The notes below the pieces were generated by a model that worked only from the letters and a program-made list of their open reading frames with translations, made no database searches and had not been told where the DNA came from. This document shows positions 55,542 to 64,000 of a stretch of DNA of 64,000 nucleotides, piece by piece (within the stretch, counting starts at the first letter, position 1; the number at the start of each line of letters is the position of its first letter). Source of the stretch: Polynucleobacter duraquae (GTDB lineage: Bacteria > Pseudomonadota > Gammaproteobacteria > Burkholderiales > Burkholderiaceae); NCBI RefSeq assembly GCF_000973625.1, contig NZ_CP007501.1, positions 1,426,001-1,490,000 of the forward strand. The letters run 5' to 3'. The translations under genes and the position numbers were made by a program.

Positions 55542-56990
55542 TTATTTTGGCTTTACAGGAATAATCAGAGTGCTATCAGCCCGACGAACAAAAACCGGAA
55601 CCGACTTGTTGGAGTCCAAACCCTTAACAAGACCCTCAAACTGCTTCACCCCAGTGACATCGGCATCAGCAATTCGGATGATAACGTCCCCAGGACGCAC
55701 TCCTGAGCGCGCTAAGGGGCCATCCCCTAAACCGGTAACCTCAACACCTCCGCGGATATTAAGCTCCTTTTTCTTACTATCTGAGGGTTCAGAAACTGCC
55801 ACCCCAAGAGAATTGGCATTTGCACCAGATGAACCTGAGTTATCCGACTTCTTCACAGCAGCTTGACCTGCTTCGGTGTCCACTACAGAAACCATCAAAT
55901 CCTTAGTGGAGCCCTTACGCCACACCTGTACGTTAGCGCTAGTTCCTGGCTTAGTTTCACCGACAGCCCTTGGTAGATCAGTAGATTTGCCAATATCACG
56001 GCCATTAAAGCTCAGAATCACGTCTCCAGACTCAATGCCGCCCGCTGCCGCTGGACCACCTGGCTCGACATTGCGAACATAGGCTCCACGCGGTTTACCT
56101 AGACCTAGACTTTCTGCAATCTCTTTGGTCATCTCACCCAAAGCAACACCAATACGGCCACGAGTCATTTTTCCATTGGTACGTAGTTGCTCTGCAACAC
56201 GCATCGCCTCATCTATCGGAATGGCAAAAGAAATACCCATATATCCGCCAGAGCGACTAAAGATTTGCGAATTAATGCCAATCACTTGTCCGGCAGTATT
56301 CAATAAAGGGCCGCCAGAGTTACCGGGATTCACTGCTACGTCCGTCTGAATGAATGGCAAGTAGTCACCAGTATCACGACTCTTAGCAGACACAATGCCA
56401 GCAGTGACGGTGTTCTCTAGACCAAACGGGGAGCCAATGGCCAATACCCACTCACCCACTCTGACTCGAGAAGAGTCGCCTAGTGGCAACTTAGGTAAAT
56501 CACGCGCATCGATTTTGACAACCGCCATATCGGTTCGCTTATCCATACCCAATAACTTGGCTTTGTACTCACGCTTGTCCGTTAAGGTGACGTAAATAGT
56601 ATTTGCACCCTCGACAACGTGGGCATTGGTCAAAATTAAGCCATTGGATTCGATAATGAAGCCAGAGCCAACACCGCGATCGGCCTCTTGAGGCTTGCCA
56701 GAATTAGGTTGCGCTTGTTTGGGTCCGCCAGGCAATCCCGGGATAGGCACACCAAAGAAACGACGGAAGAACTCTGCCTGATCCTCAGGCATCCCGGGAA
56801 TGCCGCCTTGAGCTTGCTGCTGCATTACTTTTTCAGTAGTTCGGATATTCACCACAGCAGGACTAGCTCGCTCGACTAAGTCGGCAAAGTCAGGAATAGA
56901 AACACGCGGGCTTTGGGCGTGGGCCTGGGGGATGAGCGCAATTTGCCCCAAGCTAAAGATAGCTAAGAGCGCAATTAAATACTTTTTCAT
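55542..56990 (-). CDS. mucD: Periplasmic serine protease DegP/MucD type
   Basis: A 482-residue HtrA-family quality-control protease. Signal peptide MKKYLIALLAIFSLGQIALIPQAHA, catalytic triad His124 (TNAHVV), Asp154 (TDMAVV) and Ser225 (GNSGGPL), then two PDZ domains (about 280-375 and 400-475). A Gln/Gly/Pro-rich Q-linker (QQQAQGGIPGMPEDQ) lies near 57-72, as in MucD. In related genera this gene follows rpoE-rseA-rseB; here it follows fabF directly, 71 bases away. Confidence 0.94.
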   Translation of the reverse strand: MKKYLIALLAIFSLGQIALIPQAHAQSPRVSIPDFADLVERASPAVVNIRTTEKVMQQQAQGGIPGMPEDQAEFFRRFFGVPIPGLPGGPKQAQPNSGKPQEADRGVGSGFIIESNGLILTNAHVVEGANTIYVTLTDKREYKAKLLGMDKRTDMAVVKIDARDLPKLPLGDSSRVRVGEWVLAIGSPFGLENTVTAGIVSAKSRDTGDYLPFIQTDVAVNPGNSGGPLLNTAGQVIGINSQIFSRSGGYMGISFAIPIDEAMRVAEQLRTNGKMTRGRIGVALGEMTKEIAESLGLGKPRGAYVRNVEPGGPAAAGGIESGDVILSFNGRDIGKSTDLPRAVGETKPGTSANVQVWRKGSTKDLMVSVVDTEAGQAAVKKSDNSGSSGANANSLGVAVSEPSDSKKKELNIRGGVEVTGLGDGPLARSGVRPGDVIIRIADADVTGVKQFEGLVKGLDSNKSVPVFVRRADSTLIIPVKPK

Positions 56991-57061
56991 AGTGCTATAG
57001 ACCTGCTTGGTAAAAACCAATAATTGAAGAAATAAGAGAAGGGAACTACCTAATAAGGATA

Positions 57062-58309
57062 TTAGGTCAGTTTGCCAAAAATCAAGGTACCGTTAGTACC
57101 CCCAAAGCCAAAGTTGTTTTTCACGGCATGGTCAATCTTCACATCCCGAGCAGTATTGGCGCAGTAGTCCAAATCACACTCTGGATCCTGATTGAAGATA
57201 TTGATTGTTGGTGGAGACTTCTGGTTATGTAGCGCCAGAATAGTAAAGACAGACTCTAAGCCACCAGCACCGCCTAAAAGATGACCAGTCATTGATTTGG
57301 TGGAGTTAATCAAAGTCTTCTTAGCGTGATCGCCAAGGGCAGCCTTGATTGCGCCGGTTTCATTCTTATCACCTAAAGGTGTAGAAGTGCCGTGTGCATT
57401 GATATATTGAATTTGATCTGGATTCAAACCGGCATCGCGCATGGCATTGACCATACAGCGACGTGGGCCATCCATATTTGGGGCAGTCATGTGATACGCA
57501 TCACCACTCATACCAAAACCTAAGAGCTCACAGTAGATTTTTGCACCACGCGCTTTGGCGTGCTCATACTCTTCTAGCACCACAACACCTGCACCCTCAC
57601 CCAATACGAAACCATCACGGTCTTTATCCCATGGGCGTGAAGCGGTTGCAGGATCATCGTTGCGGGTGGATAGTGCACGAGCTGAAGCAAAGCCGCCAAC
57701 ACCCAATGCAGAGATAGTAGATTCAGCTCCACCAGCAACCATCACATCGGCATCGCCGTACTGAATTAAGCGTGCTGCCAAGCCAATGCTGTGCAAGCCG
57801 GTAGTGCAAGCTGTCACCGCAGCCACGTTTGGACCCTTAAGGCCAAACAAGATGCTGAGATGACCAGAAATCATATTGATGATTGAGCCTGGAACGAAGA
57901 ATGGGGAAATGCGACGAGGACCACGAGCTAACAATTCAGCGCCAGTCTCTTCAATCATCGGCAAACCACCAATGCCTGAGCCGACCATGACGCCCACGCG
58001 CTCCGCGTTCTCTTCAGTTATTTGTAAACCGCTATCGCGAATTGCTTGCGTACCAGCAGCGATGCCGTAATGGATAAAGGTATCCATATGGCGCGCCTCT
58101 TTGGCAGAAACATATTCTTCGACATTGAAGTCTTTCACCTCGCCAGCAAAATGCACACTCAGCGGAGTGTGGTCAAACTTGGTGATGGTAGTAATGCCTG
58201 ATCTGCCCGCGAGCAAATTAGACCAAGCTACATCAACCGAGTTACCAACTGGTGAAATCAGGCCTAAGCCGGTAATAACAACCCGGCGGCGGCCGTTTGA
58301 TGCTGACAC
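57062..58309 (-). CDS. fabF: 3-oxoacyl-[acyl-carrier-protein] synthase II
   Basis: A 415-residue condensing enzyme of fatty acid elongation. Catalytic Cys168 in [13 protein letters not shown], with His in [12 protein letters not shown] and His in [14 protein letters not shown]-terminal [14 protein letters not shown]. Lies 27 bases after acpP. Confidence 0.97.
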   Translation of the reverse strand: MSASNGRRRVVITGLGLISPVGNSVDVAWSNLLAGRSGITTITKFDHTPLSVHFAGEVKDFNVEEYVSAKEARHMDTFIHYGIAAGTQAIRDSGLQITEENAERVGVMVGSGIGGLPMIEETGAELLARGPRRISPFFVPGSIINMISGHLSILFGLKGPNVAAVTACTTGLHSIGLAARLIQYGDADVMVAGGAESTISALGVGGFASARALSTRNDDPATASRPWDKDRDGFVLGEGAGVVVLEEYEHAKARGAKIYCELLGFGMSGDAYHMTAPNMDGPRRCMVNAMRDAGLNPDQIQYINAHGTSTPLGDKNETGAIKAALGDHAKKTLINSTKSMTGHLLGGAGGLESVFTILALHNQKSPPTINIFNQDPECDLDYCANTARDVKIDHAVKNNFGFGGTNGTLIFGKLT

Positions 58310-58336
58310 AGTAATAGCTTTTAACTAGCTAGGGGA

Positions 58337-58576
58337 TTAACCCTGAGCTTTTGACTGAGCAAAATCGATAGCGAGCTGAACAGTAGTAATTTTTTCAGCT
58401 TCTTCATCAGGAATTTCAATCCCGAATTCATCTTCCAAAGCCATTACCAATTCAACAGTGTCAAGAGAGTCTGCGCCTAAGTCATTCACAAAAGAAGATT
58501 CATTCTTGATCTCTGCTTCTGCGACGCCCAATTGCTCAGCGACGATCTTCTTAACGCGTTGTTCGATGTTATCCAT
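58337..58576 (-). CDS. acpP: Acyl carrier protein
   Basis: A 79-residue ACP carrying Ser37 in [19 protein letters not shown] for the phosphopantetheine group added by AcpS (also in this window). ATG 58576 has GGGGGA upstream; the longer TTG start at 58588 is not needed. The 102-base gap before it holds no gene. Confidence 0.98.
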   Translation of the reverse strand: MDNIEQRVKKIVAEQLGVAEAEIKNESSFVNDLGADSLDTVELVMALEDEFGIEIPDEEAEKITTVQLAIDFAQSKAQG

Positions 58577-58678
58577 TAATTCCCCCAAGGGTTGTAAAAA
58601 AACGATGAAAAGGATTTTATCAGCTTGGCAGGCTAAATTAGTAAATCCGCCAAAAAATGACCAATTCCTGCTTTCTTA

Positions 58679-59422
58679 TTAGGCTAAATAGAGGCCGCCA
58701 TTCACATGCAGCGTGTTTCCTGTGATGTATCCAGCCGCTGGAGAGGCTAAAAATGCCACTGCCTGGGCTACATCCTCTGGACTACCCAGACGCGCCAAAG
58801 GAATGTTCGCTTTTAGGGCATTTTGCTGCTCTTCACTCAAAGCACGGGTCATATCTGTATCGATAAAGCCAGGCGCTACGCAATTCACAGTGATGTTGCG
58901 GCTGCCAATTTCGCGAGCCAAAGCTCGTGTCATACCTGAAACACCGGATTTAGCAGCAGCGTAATTCGCCTGCCCAGGGTTACCCATATGACCAACAATC
59001 GAAGTGATATTAATAATGCGGCCAGCGCGGGCTTTCATCATCGGGCGCATTACCGCCTGAGATAAACGGAAAACGGCACTTAGATTAGTGTCGATCACAT
59101 CGGTCCACTCATCTGTTTTCATGCGCATTGCTAGGTTATCGCGAGTAATGCCAGCGTTATTCACCAAAATATTGATACCGCCAAAATCTTTGACGATCAA
59201 ATCGATAATGACCTCGCAAGCTTTTGGATCAGTCACATTCAGTACCTCGCCACGGCCACCGCTCGCTTGTAAACGGGCGTTGATTGCTTTGGCGCCGTCC
59301 TCAGAAGTTGCAGTGCCAATGACCTTGGCACCACATTTCACTAACTCATCCGCAATGGCCTGGCCAATACCGCGCGATGCGCCGGTCACTAATGCAATTT
59401 GTCCGCTTAAGTCGAGATTCAT
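58679..59422 (-). CDS. fabG: 3-oxoacyl-[acyl-carrier-protein] reductase
   Basis: A 247-residue short-chain dehydrogenase. NADPH motif VTGASRGIGQAIA, catalytic Ser in NITSIVGHMG and Tyr-x3-Lys in ANYAAAKSGV, NNAGITRD. Reduces beta-ketoacyl-ACP in the fatty acid cycle. 51 bases after fabD. Confidence 0.97.
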   Translation of the reverse strand: MNLDLSGQIALVTGASRGIGQAIADELVKCGAKVIGTATSEDGAKAINARLQASGGRGEVLNVTDPKACEVIIDLIVKDFGGINILVNNAGITRDNLAMRMKTDEWTDVIDTNLSAVFRLSQAVMRPMMKARAGRIINITSIVGHMGNPGQANYAAAKSGVSGMTRALAREIGSRNITVNCVAPGFIDTDMTRALSEEQQNALKANIPLARLGSPEDVAQAVAFLASPAAGYITGNTLHVNGGLYLA

Positions 59423-59473
59423 AATTGTCTTCCGTTCTTTATTTCGTGTTTCTTCTGCTGCTAGTTCGTATTT

Positions 59474-60409
59474 TTACTTTACGGCAGCCAAAGCTTCATT
59501 GAGACTGACCTCATCAAAAATAGGCAGTCCAACAACGTTTTCATTGATTCGCTTTGTCAGCCCAGCCAATACCTTGCCAGGGCCGCATTCCACTACTTGA
59601 GTGATGCCCTGCTGCGCCATCGCATTAATAGTCTCTTGCCAGCGCACTGGCTTGGCAGCTTGACGCACTAAGGCATCCTTAATGGCTGCTGGATCATTCA
59701 GTACATTGACATCCACGTTATTAACTACAGAGATAGTCGGGACTTTAAATTCAATATCAGCCAAGTAGTCTTTGAGTTTTTCAGAAGCAGGTTGTAATAA
59801 TGATGAATGAAATGGCGCTGACACTGGCAATGGCAGAGCGCGCTTTGCGCCAGCTGCTTTCAGCAATTCACAGGCTTTGGTGACCGCATCACTACCACCA
59901 GCAATGACCACTTGCCCTGGTGCATTGAAGTTCACGGCCTCCACAATACCACCAGAGGCTGTAGCAGCTTGGGCACAAACCGTCTTCACTATTGCATCAT
60001 CTAAACCTAAGATTGCGGCCATACCGCCAGTACCTACTGGCACTGCTGTCTGCATCGCCTCAGCACGAAAACGTACCAAGGGCACGGCATCCTTAAAAGC
60101 GATTACGCCTGCAGCAACTAAGGCGGAGTATTCGCCCAGGCTATGGCCAGCCATCATCTTGGGAACGGCACCGCCAGAGGCTAACCAGGCACGGTAAAAA
60201 GCAATCGCTGCAGTCAGCATCACGGGCTGTGTATTGGTTGTCAAAGACAATGCTTCTGCGGGGCCTTCGGCAATGAGTTTGGCAACGTCCTCACCTAAGG
60301 CCTCTGAGGCTTCTTGCAGAGTCGCACGGACTTCAGGGCGATCAGCAATAGTGTTGAGCATCCCAACAGATTGGGAACCTTGGCCAGGAAATACAAATGC
60401 AAATGTCAT
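59474..60409 (-). CDS. fabD: Malonyl-CoA-[acyl-carrier-protein] transacylase
   Basis: A 311-residue transacylase. FPGQGSQSVGM at the N-terminus, nucleophile Ser90 in MAGHSLGEYSALVA, and the catalytic His in VSAPFHSSLL. 55 bases after fabH. Confidence 0.97.
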   Translation of the reverse strand: MTFAFVFPGQGSQSVGMLNTIADRPEVRATLQEASEALGEDVAKLIAEGPAEALSLTTNTQPVMLTAAIAFYRAWLASGGAVPKMMAGHSLGEYSALVAAGVIAFKDAVPLVRFRAEAMQTAVPVGTGGMAAILGLDDAIVKTVCAQAATASGGIVEAVNFNAPGQVVIAGGSDAVTKACELLKAAGAKRALPLPVSAPFHSSLLQPASEKLKDYLADIEFKVPTISVVNNVDVNVLNDPAAIKDALVRQAAKPVRWQETINAMAQQGITQVVECGPGKVLAGLTKRINENVVGLPIFDEVSLNEALAAVK

Positions 60410-60464
60410 AGGAATAATCGCTGAATAATCGTTGTGAATATATTTTTAGCTTTAGTACTTTGCT

Positions 60465-61451
60465 TTAGTACTTAATGACTGCTGCGCCCCAAGCAAAGCC
60501 ACCGCCAACACCCTCTAGCAAAAGATGTTGGCCACGTTGAATTTGACCCGAGCGAACGCCAACATCCAAGGCGAGCGGTATAGATGCAGCAGAAGTATTG
60601 CCATGTTCATGAACAGTCACAATGACATTGTCCATCGACATACCCATCTTGCGAGCCGTACTCTCCATGATGCGAATATTGGCTTGGTGTGGCACCAACC
60701 AATCGATTTGCTCTGGCTTGAGATTGGCTTTTTCTAAAGCCTCATGGGCAACTTGCTCAAGTACTTTGACAGCCAACTTAAACACTGCAGGGCCATCCAT
60801 TGTTAAATACGCAGTTCCCTCAACGCCACCCTGCTTAGCGCGCCCTGGCACACAAAGAATATCGCGCTGACTACCGTCCGCATGTAAGGCTGTTGCCAAA
60901 ATGCCTGGCTCGGAAGAAGCTTCTAATACAACTGCGCCAGCACCATCACCAAACAAAACCGAAGTCGTGCGATCTTGAAAATCCAAAATGCGGGAGAAAG
61001 TTTCTGCACCGAGGACTAATACTTTTTTGTAGGTATCCGTCCGAATAAATGCATCTGCAATGGCAAGTGCATAAGTAAAACCAGCACATACCGCTTGAAC
61101 ATCAAATGCCGCGCAATTGGTATGAGCGCCAAGCTTGTCTTGCACTACGCAGGCTGTGCTTGGGAAGCCACCCAAGTGATCTGGTGTGGAGGTAGCCAGA
61201 ATGATCAAGTCAAGATCTTCAGAGGTGCAGCCGGCTGCCTCTAGTGCCGCTTGGGCTGCCTTGACTGCCAAGTCACTCGTGAGTTGATTTTCTGCAGCAA
61301 AGTGACGAGCAGAAATTCCACTTCTAGTCACAATCCATTCATCGCTGGTTTCAAGACCAATCTTGGCTAAACGCTCAACGAGATCTTGATTGCTCAAACG
61401 CTGCTCTGGAAGATAACTTCCAGTTCCGGCTATCCGTGAATAAATGCTCAT
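60465..61451 (-). CDS. fabH: 3-oxoacyl-[acyl-carrier-protein] synthase III
   Basis: A 328-residue initiating condensing enzyme. Catalytic Cys122 ([10 protein letters not shown]), His in [11 protein letters not shown], Asn in [12 protein letters not shown]. Two bases downstream of plsX, so co-translated. Confidence 0.97.
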   Translation of the reverse strand: MSIYSRIAGTGSYLPEQRLSNQDLVERLAKIGLETSDEWIVTRSGISARHFAAENQLTSDLAVKAAQAALEAAGCTSEDLDLIILATSTPDHLGGFPSTACVVQDKLGAHTNCAAFDVQAVCAGFTYALAIADAFIRTDTYKKVLVLGAETFSRILDFQDRTTSVLFGDGAGAVVLEASSEPGILATALHADGSQRDILCVPGRAKQGGVEGTAYLTMDGPAVFKLAVKVLEQVAHEALEKANLKPEQIDWLVPHQANIRIMESTARKMGMSMDNVIVTVHEHGNTSAASIPLALDVGVRSGQIQRGQHLLLEGVGGGFAWGAAVIKY

Positions 61452-61453
61452 GA

Positions 61454-62464
61454 TTATTTTGTCTCCGCCGCAAAAGCTTGAGCGATACGTTCCACCATGC
61501 GATTTTTTCCTGCCTCGTATGCGCGCTCGAGCGCAAAACCAAATGCAAAACGATCGGCTGAACCGTGACTCTTAATTACACAACCGCGTAAACCTAATAA
61601 TACTGCCCCGTTATAGCGACGATGATCCACACGCTTACGAACACGCAATAAAGGCACCATGGCACAGATCGCCATGAGCTTAGTCAGCCATGAGCGATTA
61701 AATTCTTCTTTTATTAAGCCACTCATCATCTTCGCCAAGCCTTCGCTTGCCTTGAGAACAACGTTGCCAACAAAACCATCGCACACCACGATATCCGTAG
61801 TACCTTTGAAAATATCATTTCCTTCTACATTGCCATAAAAGTTGAGGTTTGTTTGACGCAGTAACTCGCTGGTCTGCTTCACTACCTCATTACCTTTAAT
61901 TACTTCTTCACCAATATTTAGGAGACCGATGGAAGGATTTTGTGTGCCATCGACCACTTGAACCATCACGTTAGCCATTTGAGCAAATTGCACCAAATGC
62001 ATAGGCTCACAATCTGCATTTGCACCAAGATCCAACATGGTGGTGCCGCGCCCTTTTTCATTGGGAATCGCAGTAGCAATCGCAGGACGGTCAACACCAT
62101 CCAAGGTTTTGAGAATGTAGCGGGAGATGGCCATTAAAGCGCCAGTATTGCCAGAGGAAATGATTGCGTCAGCCAAGCCTTCTCTAACTTGCTCGATGGC
62201 AACTCGCATGGAAGAATCTTTTTTACGACGCAACGCCACCTCAATGGGGTCATCCATCAAGACGACTTCACTAGCGGAAATAATTTGAATGCGCTCCATT
62301 GGGGCATTTGGAAATTGACTCAAGGCTTGCTTGAGGACTTCCGGATTACCAACCAAGGCAATCTTCACATCAGCATGTTTTTCTAGAAAATCACAACAAG
62401 CGGGGACGGTAACAACTGGCCCATGATCTCCGCCCATGGCATCGATGGCAAGTGTGACACTCAT
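61454..62464 (-). CDS. plsX: Phosphate acyltransferase PlsX
   Basis: A 336-residue acyl-ACP:phosphate acyltransferase feeding phospholipid synthesis. [12 protein letters not shown], the [13 protein letters not shown] [21 protein letters not shown] and [16 protein letters not shown] are clear. Upstream is rpmF, separated by a terminator-like hairpin. Confidence 0.97.
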   Translation of the reverse strand: MSVTLAIDAMGGDHGPVVTVPACCDFLEKHADVKIALVGNPEVLKQALSQFPNAPMERIQIISASEVVLMDDPIEVALRRKKDSSMRVAIEQVREGLADAIISSGNTGALMAISRYILKTLDGVDRPAIATAIPNEKGRGTTMLDLGANADCEPMHLVQFAQMANVMVQVVDGTQNPSIGLLNIGEEVIKGNEVVKQTSELLRQTNLNFYGNVEGNDIFKGTTDIVVCDGFVGNVVLKASEGLAKMMSGLIKEEFNRSWLTKLMAICAMVPLLRVRKRVDHRRYNGAVLLGLRGCVIKSHGSADRFAFGFALERAYEAGKNRMVERIAQAFAAETK

Positions 62465-62498
62465 AAAATCAAGTATTGCTGCAAGTGGTTTTTTTCAA

Positions 62499-62528
62499 AG
62501 AAAAAAGCGGCTTTTATTGGAGCCGCTT
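62499..62528 (-). terminator. Terminator-like hairpin between rpmF and plsX
   Basis: On the minus strand AAGCGGCT (62521-62528 complement) pairs with AGCCGCTT (62505-62512 complement) around CCAATAAA, followed by TTTTTT. It separates rpmF from plsX-fab, so either it is a partial terminator/attenuator or plsX has its own promoter. Confidence 0.85.
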
Positions 62529-62548
62529 CTATCTTTTAGACTAAGTAA

Positions 62549-62728
62549 TTAGTCGTTTTTGGTTTTAACCACTTTACGACCACGGTAGTAACCGTTTGGT
62601 GAAATGTGGTGGCGTAAATGCGCCTCACCAGTTGTGGCTTCAACAGCCGTAGCAGGTGCGGTCAAAAAGTCGTGCGCACGGTGCATGCCACGTTTGGATG
62701 GGGATTTTTTATTCTGTTGGACGGCCAT
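62549..62728 (-). CDS. rpmF: 50S ribosomal protein L32
   Basis: A 59-residue L32, [20 protein letters not shown] at the start and ending [14 protein letters not shown]. The N-terminal [19 protein letters not shown] is universal for L32. AGGAG precedes the ATG at 62728. The zinc-binding cysteines of some L32 proteins are absent (zinc-free type). Confidence 0.97.
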   Translation of the reverse strand: MAVQQNKKSPSKRGMHRAHDFLTAPATAVEATTGEAHLRHHISPNGYYRGRKVVKTKND

Positions 62729-62833
62729 ATTGAACTCCTAAGCAAGGCGACATTCTAGCATGTAAATTGAGCTAAATGCTTGATAAATTGATAAAGCAGA
62801 TCTGAAAAACTGCTCTAAGCGGGTGGGACTAAA

Positions 62834-63412
62834 TTAGTTTTTCTTCATATTTTTCAATATGTTAAAGGGATTCTGGGGCTTTTCAGAGGCATCTTGCGCT
62901 TCACCCACCTCACCAAATGAGGAGGCATGCGGCTGGCATGCGCCCTCTGGATGCTTTGGAATTAAGGGCATGGACAGGAGGATCTCATCCTCAATTAGCC
63001 CTAGGAGATCAAAGTGCTGACTTGCTACCAATGGCTCCAGCTGATCATCCTCCATTGGGAAGGCATCCGCCTCCTCCTCGGTGGCTACCAGAACAAACCG
63101 ACTATCTTGAGTCAAATCTAGACCGAAATCCTGCAAACAGCTCTGACAAACCAGATGGATACGGCCTTTTACGGCCAATTCCAGTATTTGCTGGGGCTCA
63201 GAGCCCGGAGAATTCGCAAAATGGGTCTTGACCTCCCAATCAAATGCATCCCCTGGCTCAATGCTAGAAGCTTCCTCAGCCACCCTGGGCAGGGCTGAAA
63301 TCTCCAGAAATCCAGTGCCTTGATAGGACTGTGGGGCACAAAAATCGATCCGGCTCAAAGCCTTGGGATCGGCTGACAGCTCAACTTGAGGTAAAACTTG
63401 ATTACGATTCAT
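62834..63412 (-). CDS. YceD/DUF177 family protein
   Basis: A 192-residue protein of the family encoded ahead of rpmF in many bacteria and linked to 23S rRNA processing. The conserved CQSCLQDF (C-x2-C) segment is present, followed by acidic stretches (EEEADAFPMEDDQLEP) and LIEDEILLSMPLIPKH. A C-terminal polar tail ends in KNMKKN. Divergent from the maf-like gene. Confidence 0.9.
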   Translation of the reverse strand: MNRNQVLPQVELSADPKALSRIDFCAPQSYQGTGFLEISALPRVAEEASSIEPGDAFDWEVKTHFANSPGSEPQQILELAVKGRIHLVCQSCLQDFGLDLTQDSRFVLVATEEEADAFPMEDDQLEPLVASQHFDLLGLIEDEILLSMPLIPKHPEGACQPHASSFGEVGEAQDASEKPQNPFNILKNMKKN

Positions 63413-63455
63413 GACATCAGTCTAAATGAAGGCTTTAGCGAAAGTACAAGTAGTG

Positions 63456-64000
63456 ATGAGTAATTCTGCAAAAAAACTAATTCTGGCATCCACCTCAATC
63501 TATCGTCGTGAGCTCTTAGAGCGCCTGCGTATCCCTTTTGATGTGATCTCACCAAAGGTGGATGAAACTCCTCTCCCGGGTGAAAACACTCTGGCCTTAG
63601 CTTTGCGCTTAGCCAAAGCAAAAGCTTCTGCAGTTGCGAAAGATCACCCTGCGGCTTGGGTCATTGGTTCAGATCAAGTGGCCGACCTGTGTGGAGCTGC
63701 CATTGGTAAGCCTGGAAACTTTGAGCGCGCCATGGCACAACTACAACTCATGCGAGGAGCTACGGTAACTTTTCAAACAGCACTATGCCTCATGCATGGC
63801 AGTGAGGAAACAACCATCAATATTCCTACGGAAGTTACCTTTCGCAAACTTGCTGATGACGTTCTAGAGGCATATCTCCATGCCGAAGAACCTTACGACT
63901 GCGCTGGAAGCGCCAAGTCTGAAGGCTTAGGAATTTCACTCCTGGAATCCATCAAGAGCGATGATCCCACCGCATTGATAGGTCTGCCTTTAATTACGTT
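63456..64000 (+). CDS. Maf/YceF-type nucleotide pyrophosphatase, truncated by window edge
   Basis: A Maf-family house-cleaning phosphatase that hydrolyses modified nucleotides. N-terminal KLILASTSIYRRELLERL with the SPKVDE motif, then WVIGSDQVADL, GKPGNFERA and YDCAGSAKSEGLG; these match the YceF (Maf-2) subgroup. About 181 codons are present and the C-terminus is missing. ATG 63456 is preferred; an in-frame ATG at 63426 is an alternative. Confidence 0.9.
   Translation, partial: MSNSAKKLILASTSIYRRELLERLRIPFDVISPKVDETPLPGENTLALALRLAKAKASAVAKDHPAAWVIGSDQVADLCGAAIGKPGNFERAMAQLQLMRGATVTFQTALCLMHGSEETTINIPTEVTFRKLADDVLEAYLHAEEPYDCAGSAKSEGLGISLLESIKSDDPTALIGLPLIT

Noticed and set aside
1-64000. 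CRISPR arrays, insertion sequences, prophage genes or integron sites
   Set aside because: None seen: no direct-repeat arrays, transposase or integrase frames; the intein is the only mobile element.

Overview
The window looks like core chromosome of a betaproteobacterium of the Burkholderiaceae, most likely Polynucleobacter. This is an inference from gene order and protein style, not from a database search. Supporting signs are the long block rpmF-plsX-fabHDG-acpP-fabF-mucD-lepA-lepB-rnc-era-recO-pdxJ-acpS-nagZ, a PhaZ1-type intracellular PHB depolymerase, an EarP/Arg32 EF-P pair, short intergenic gaps and a moderate GC content. Almost every base is in a gene. I see no insertion sequence, prophage or CRISPR array; the only mobile element is an intein.

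Layout. 1-9.5 kb: the 3'-truncated uvrB, an aromatic/aspartate aminotransferase, phaZ, an RnfB-like ferredoxin with nth and a DUF1841 gene, a DMT exporter, a HIT protein and isocitrate lyase. 9.5-21 kb: an MFS transporter, clpB behind a textbook sigma-32 promoter, two GIY-YIG proteins (one fused to a DEDDh exonuclease), an Rrf2/TPR pair, small unknown proteins, a LON-domain protein, an MpaB-like oxygenase, alkB and a FAD amine oxidase-like gene. 20.5-26.5 kb (minus strand): alaA-like aminotransferase, hom, thrC, moeA, moaD, moaE. 26.6-33.8 kb (plus strand): a small Mth938-like gene followed by an L-Ara4N lipid A operon, arnT-arnB-arnC-arnA(formyltransferase)-arnA(decarboxylase)-arnD, in which the usual bifunctional ArnA is two separate genes. 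33.8-36.7 kb: bcp, a candidate free-standing small RNA (or tiny leaderless ORF), phoH and an NlpC/P60 lipoprotein.

36.7-40.8 kb (minus strand): rpsF-priB-rpsR-rplI-dnaB. DnaB carries a 352-residue intein exactly between the Lys and Thr of its Walker A motif. The intein starts with Ala, has no Cys/Ser1, and shows the Trp-Cys-Thr signature of class 3 inteins together with an apparently intact LAGLIDADG homing endonuclease. This is the most unusual object in the window. 40.9-47.9 kb: asparaginase, lexA with an SOS box and an apparently leaderless start, a lipoprotein, tRNA-Cys, tRNA-Gly, pgsA, uvrC and earP (divergent, start codons interlocked in one CATG), and efp. 48-64 kb: the fatty-acid/translation/RNA-processing block on the minus strand, in which the rpoE-rseA-rseB cassette usual between fabF and mucD in related genera is absent, and then a truncated maf-type gene running off the right edge.
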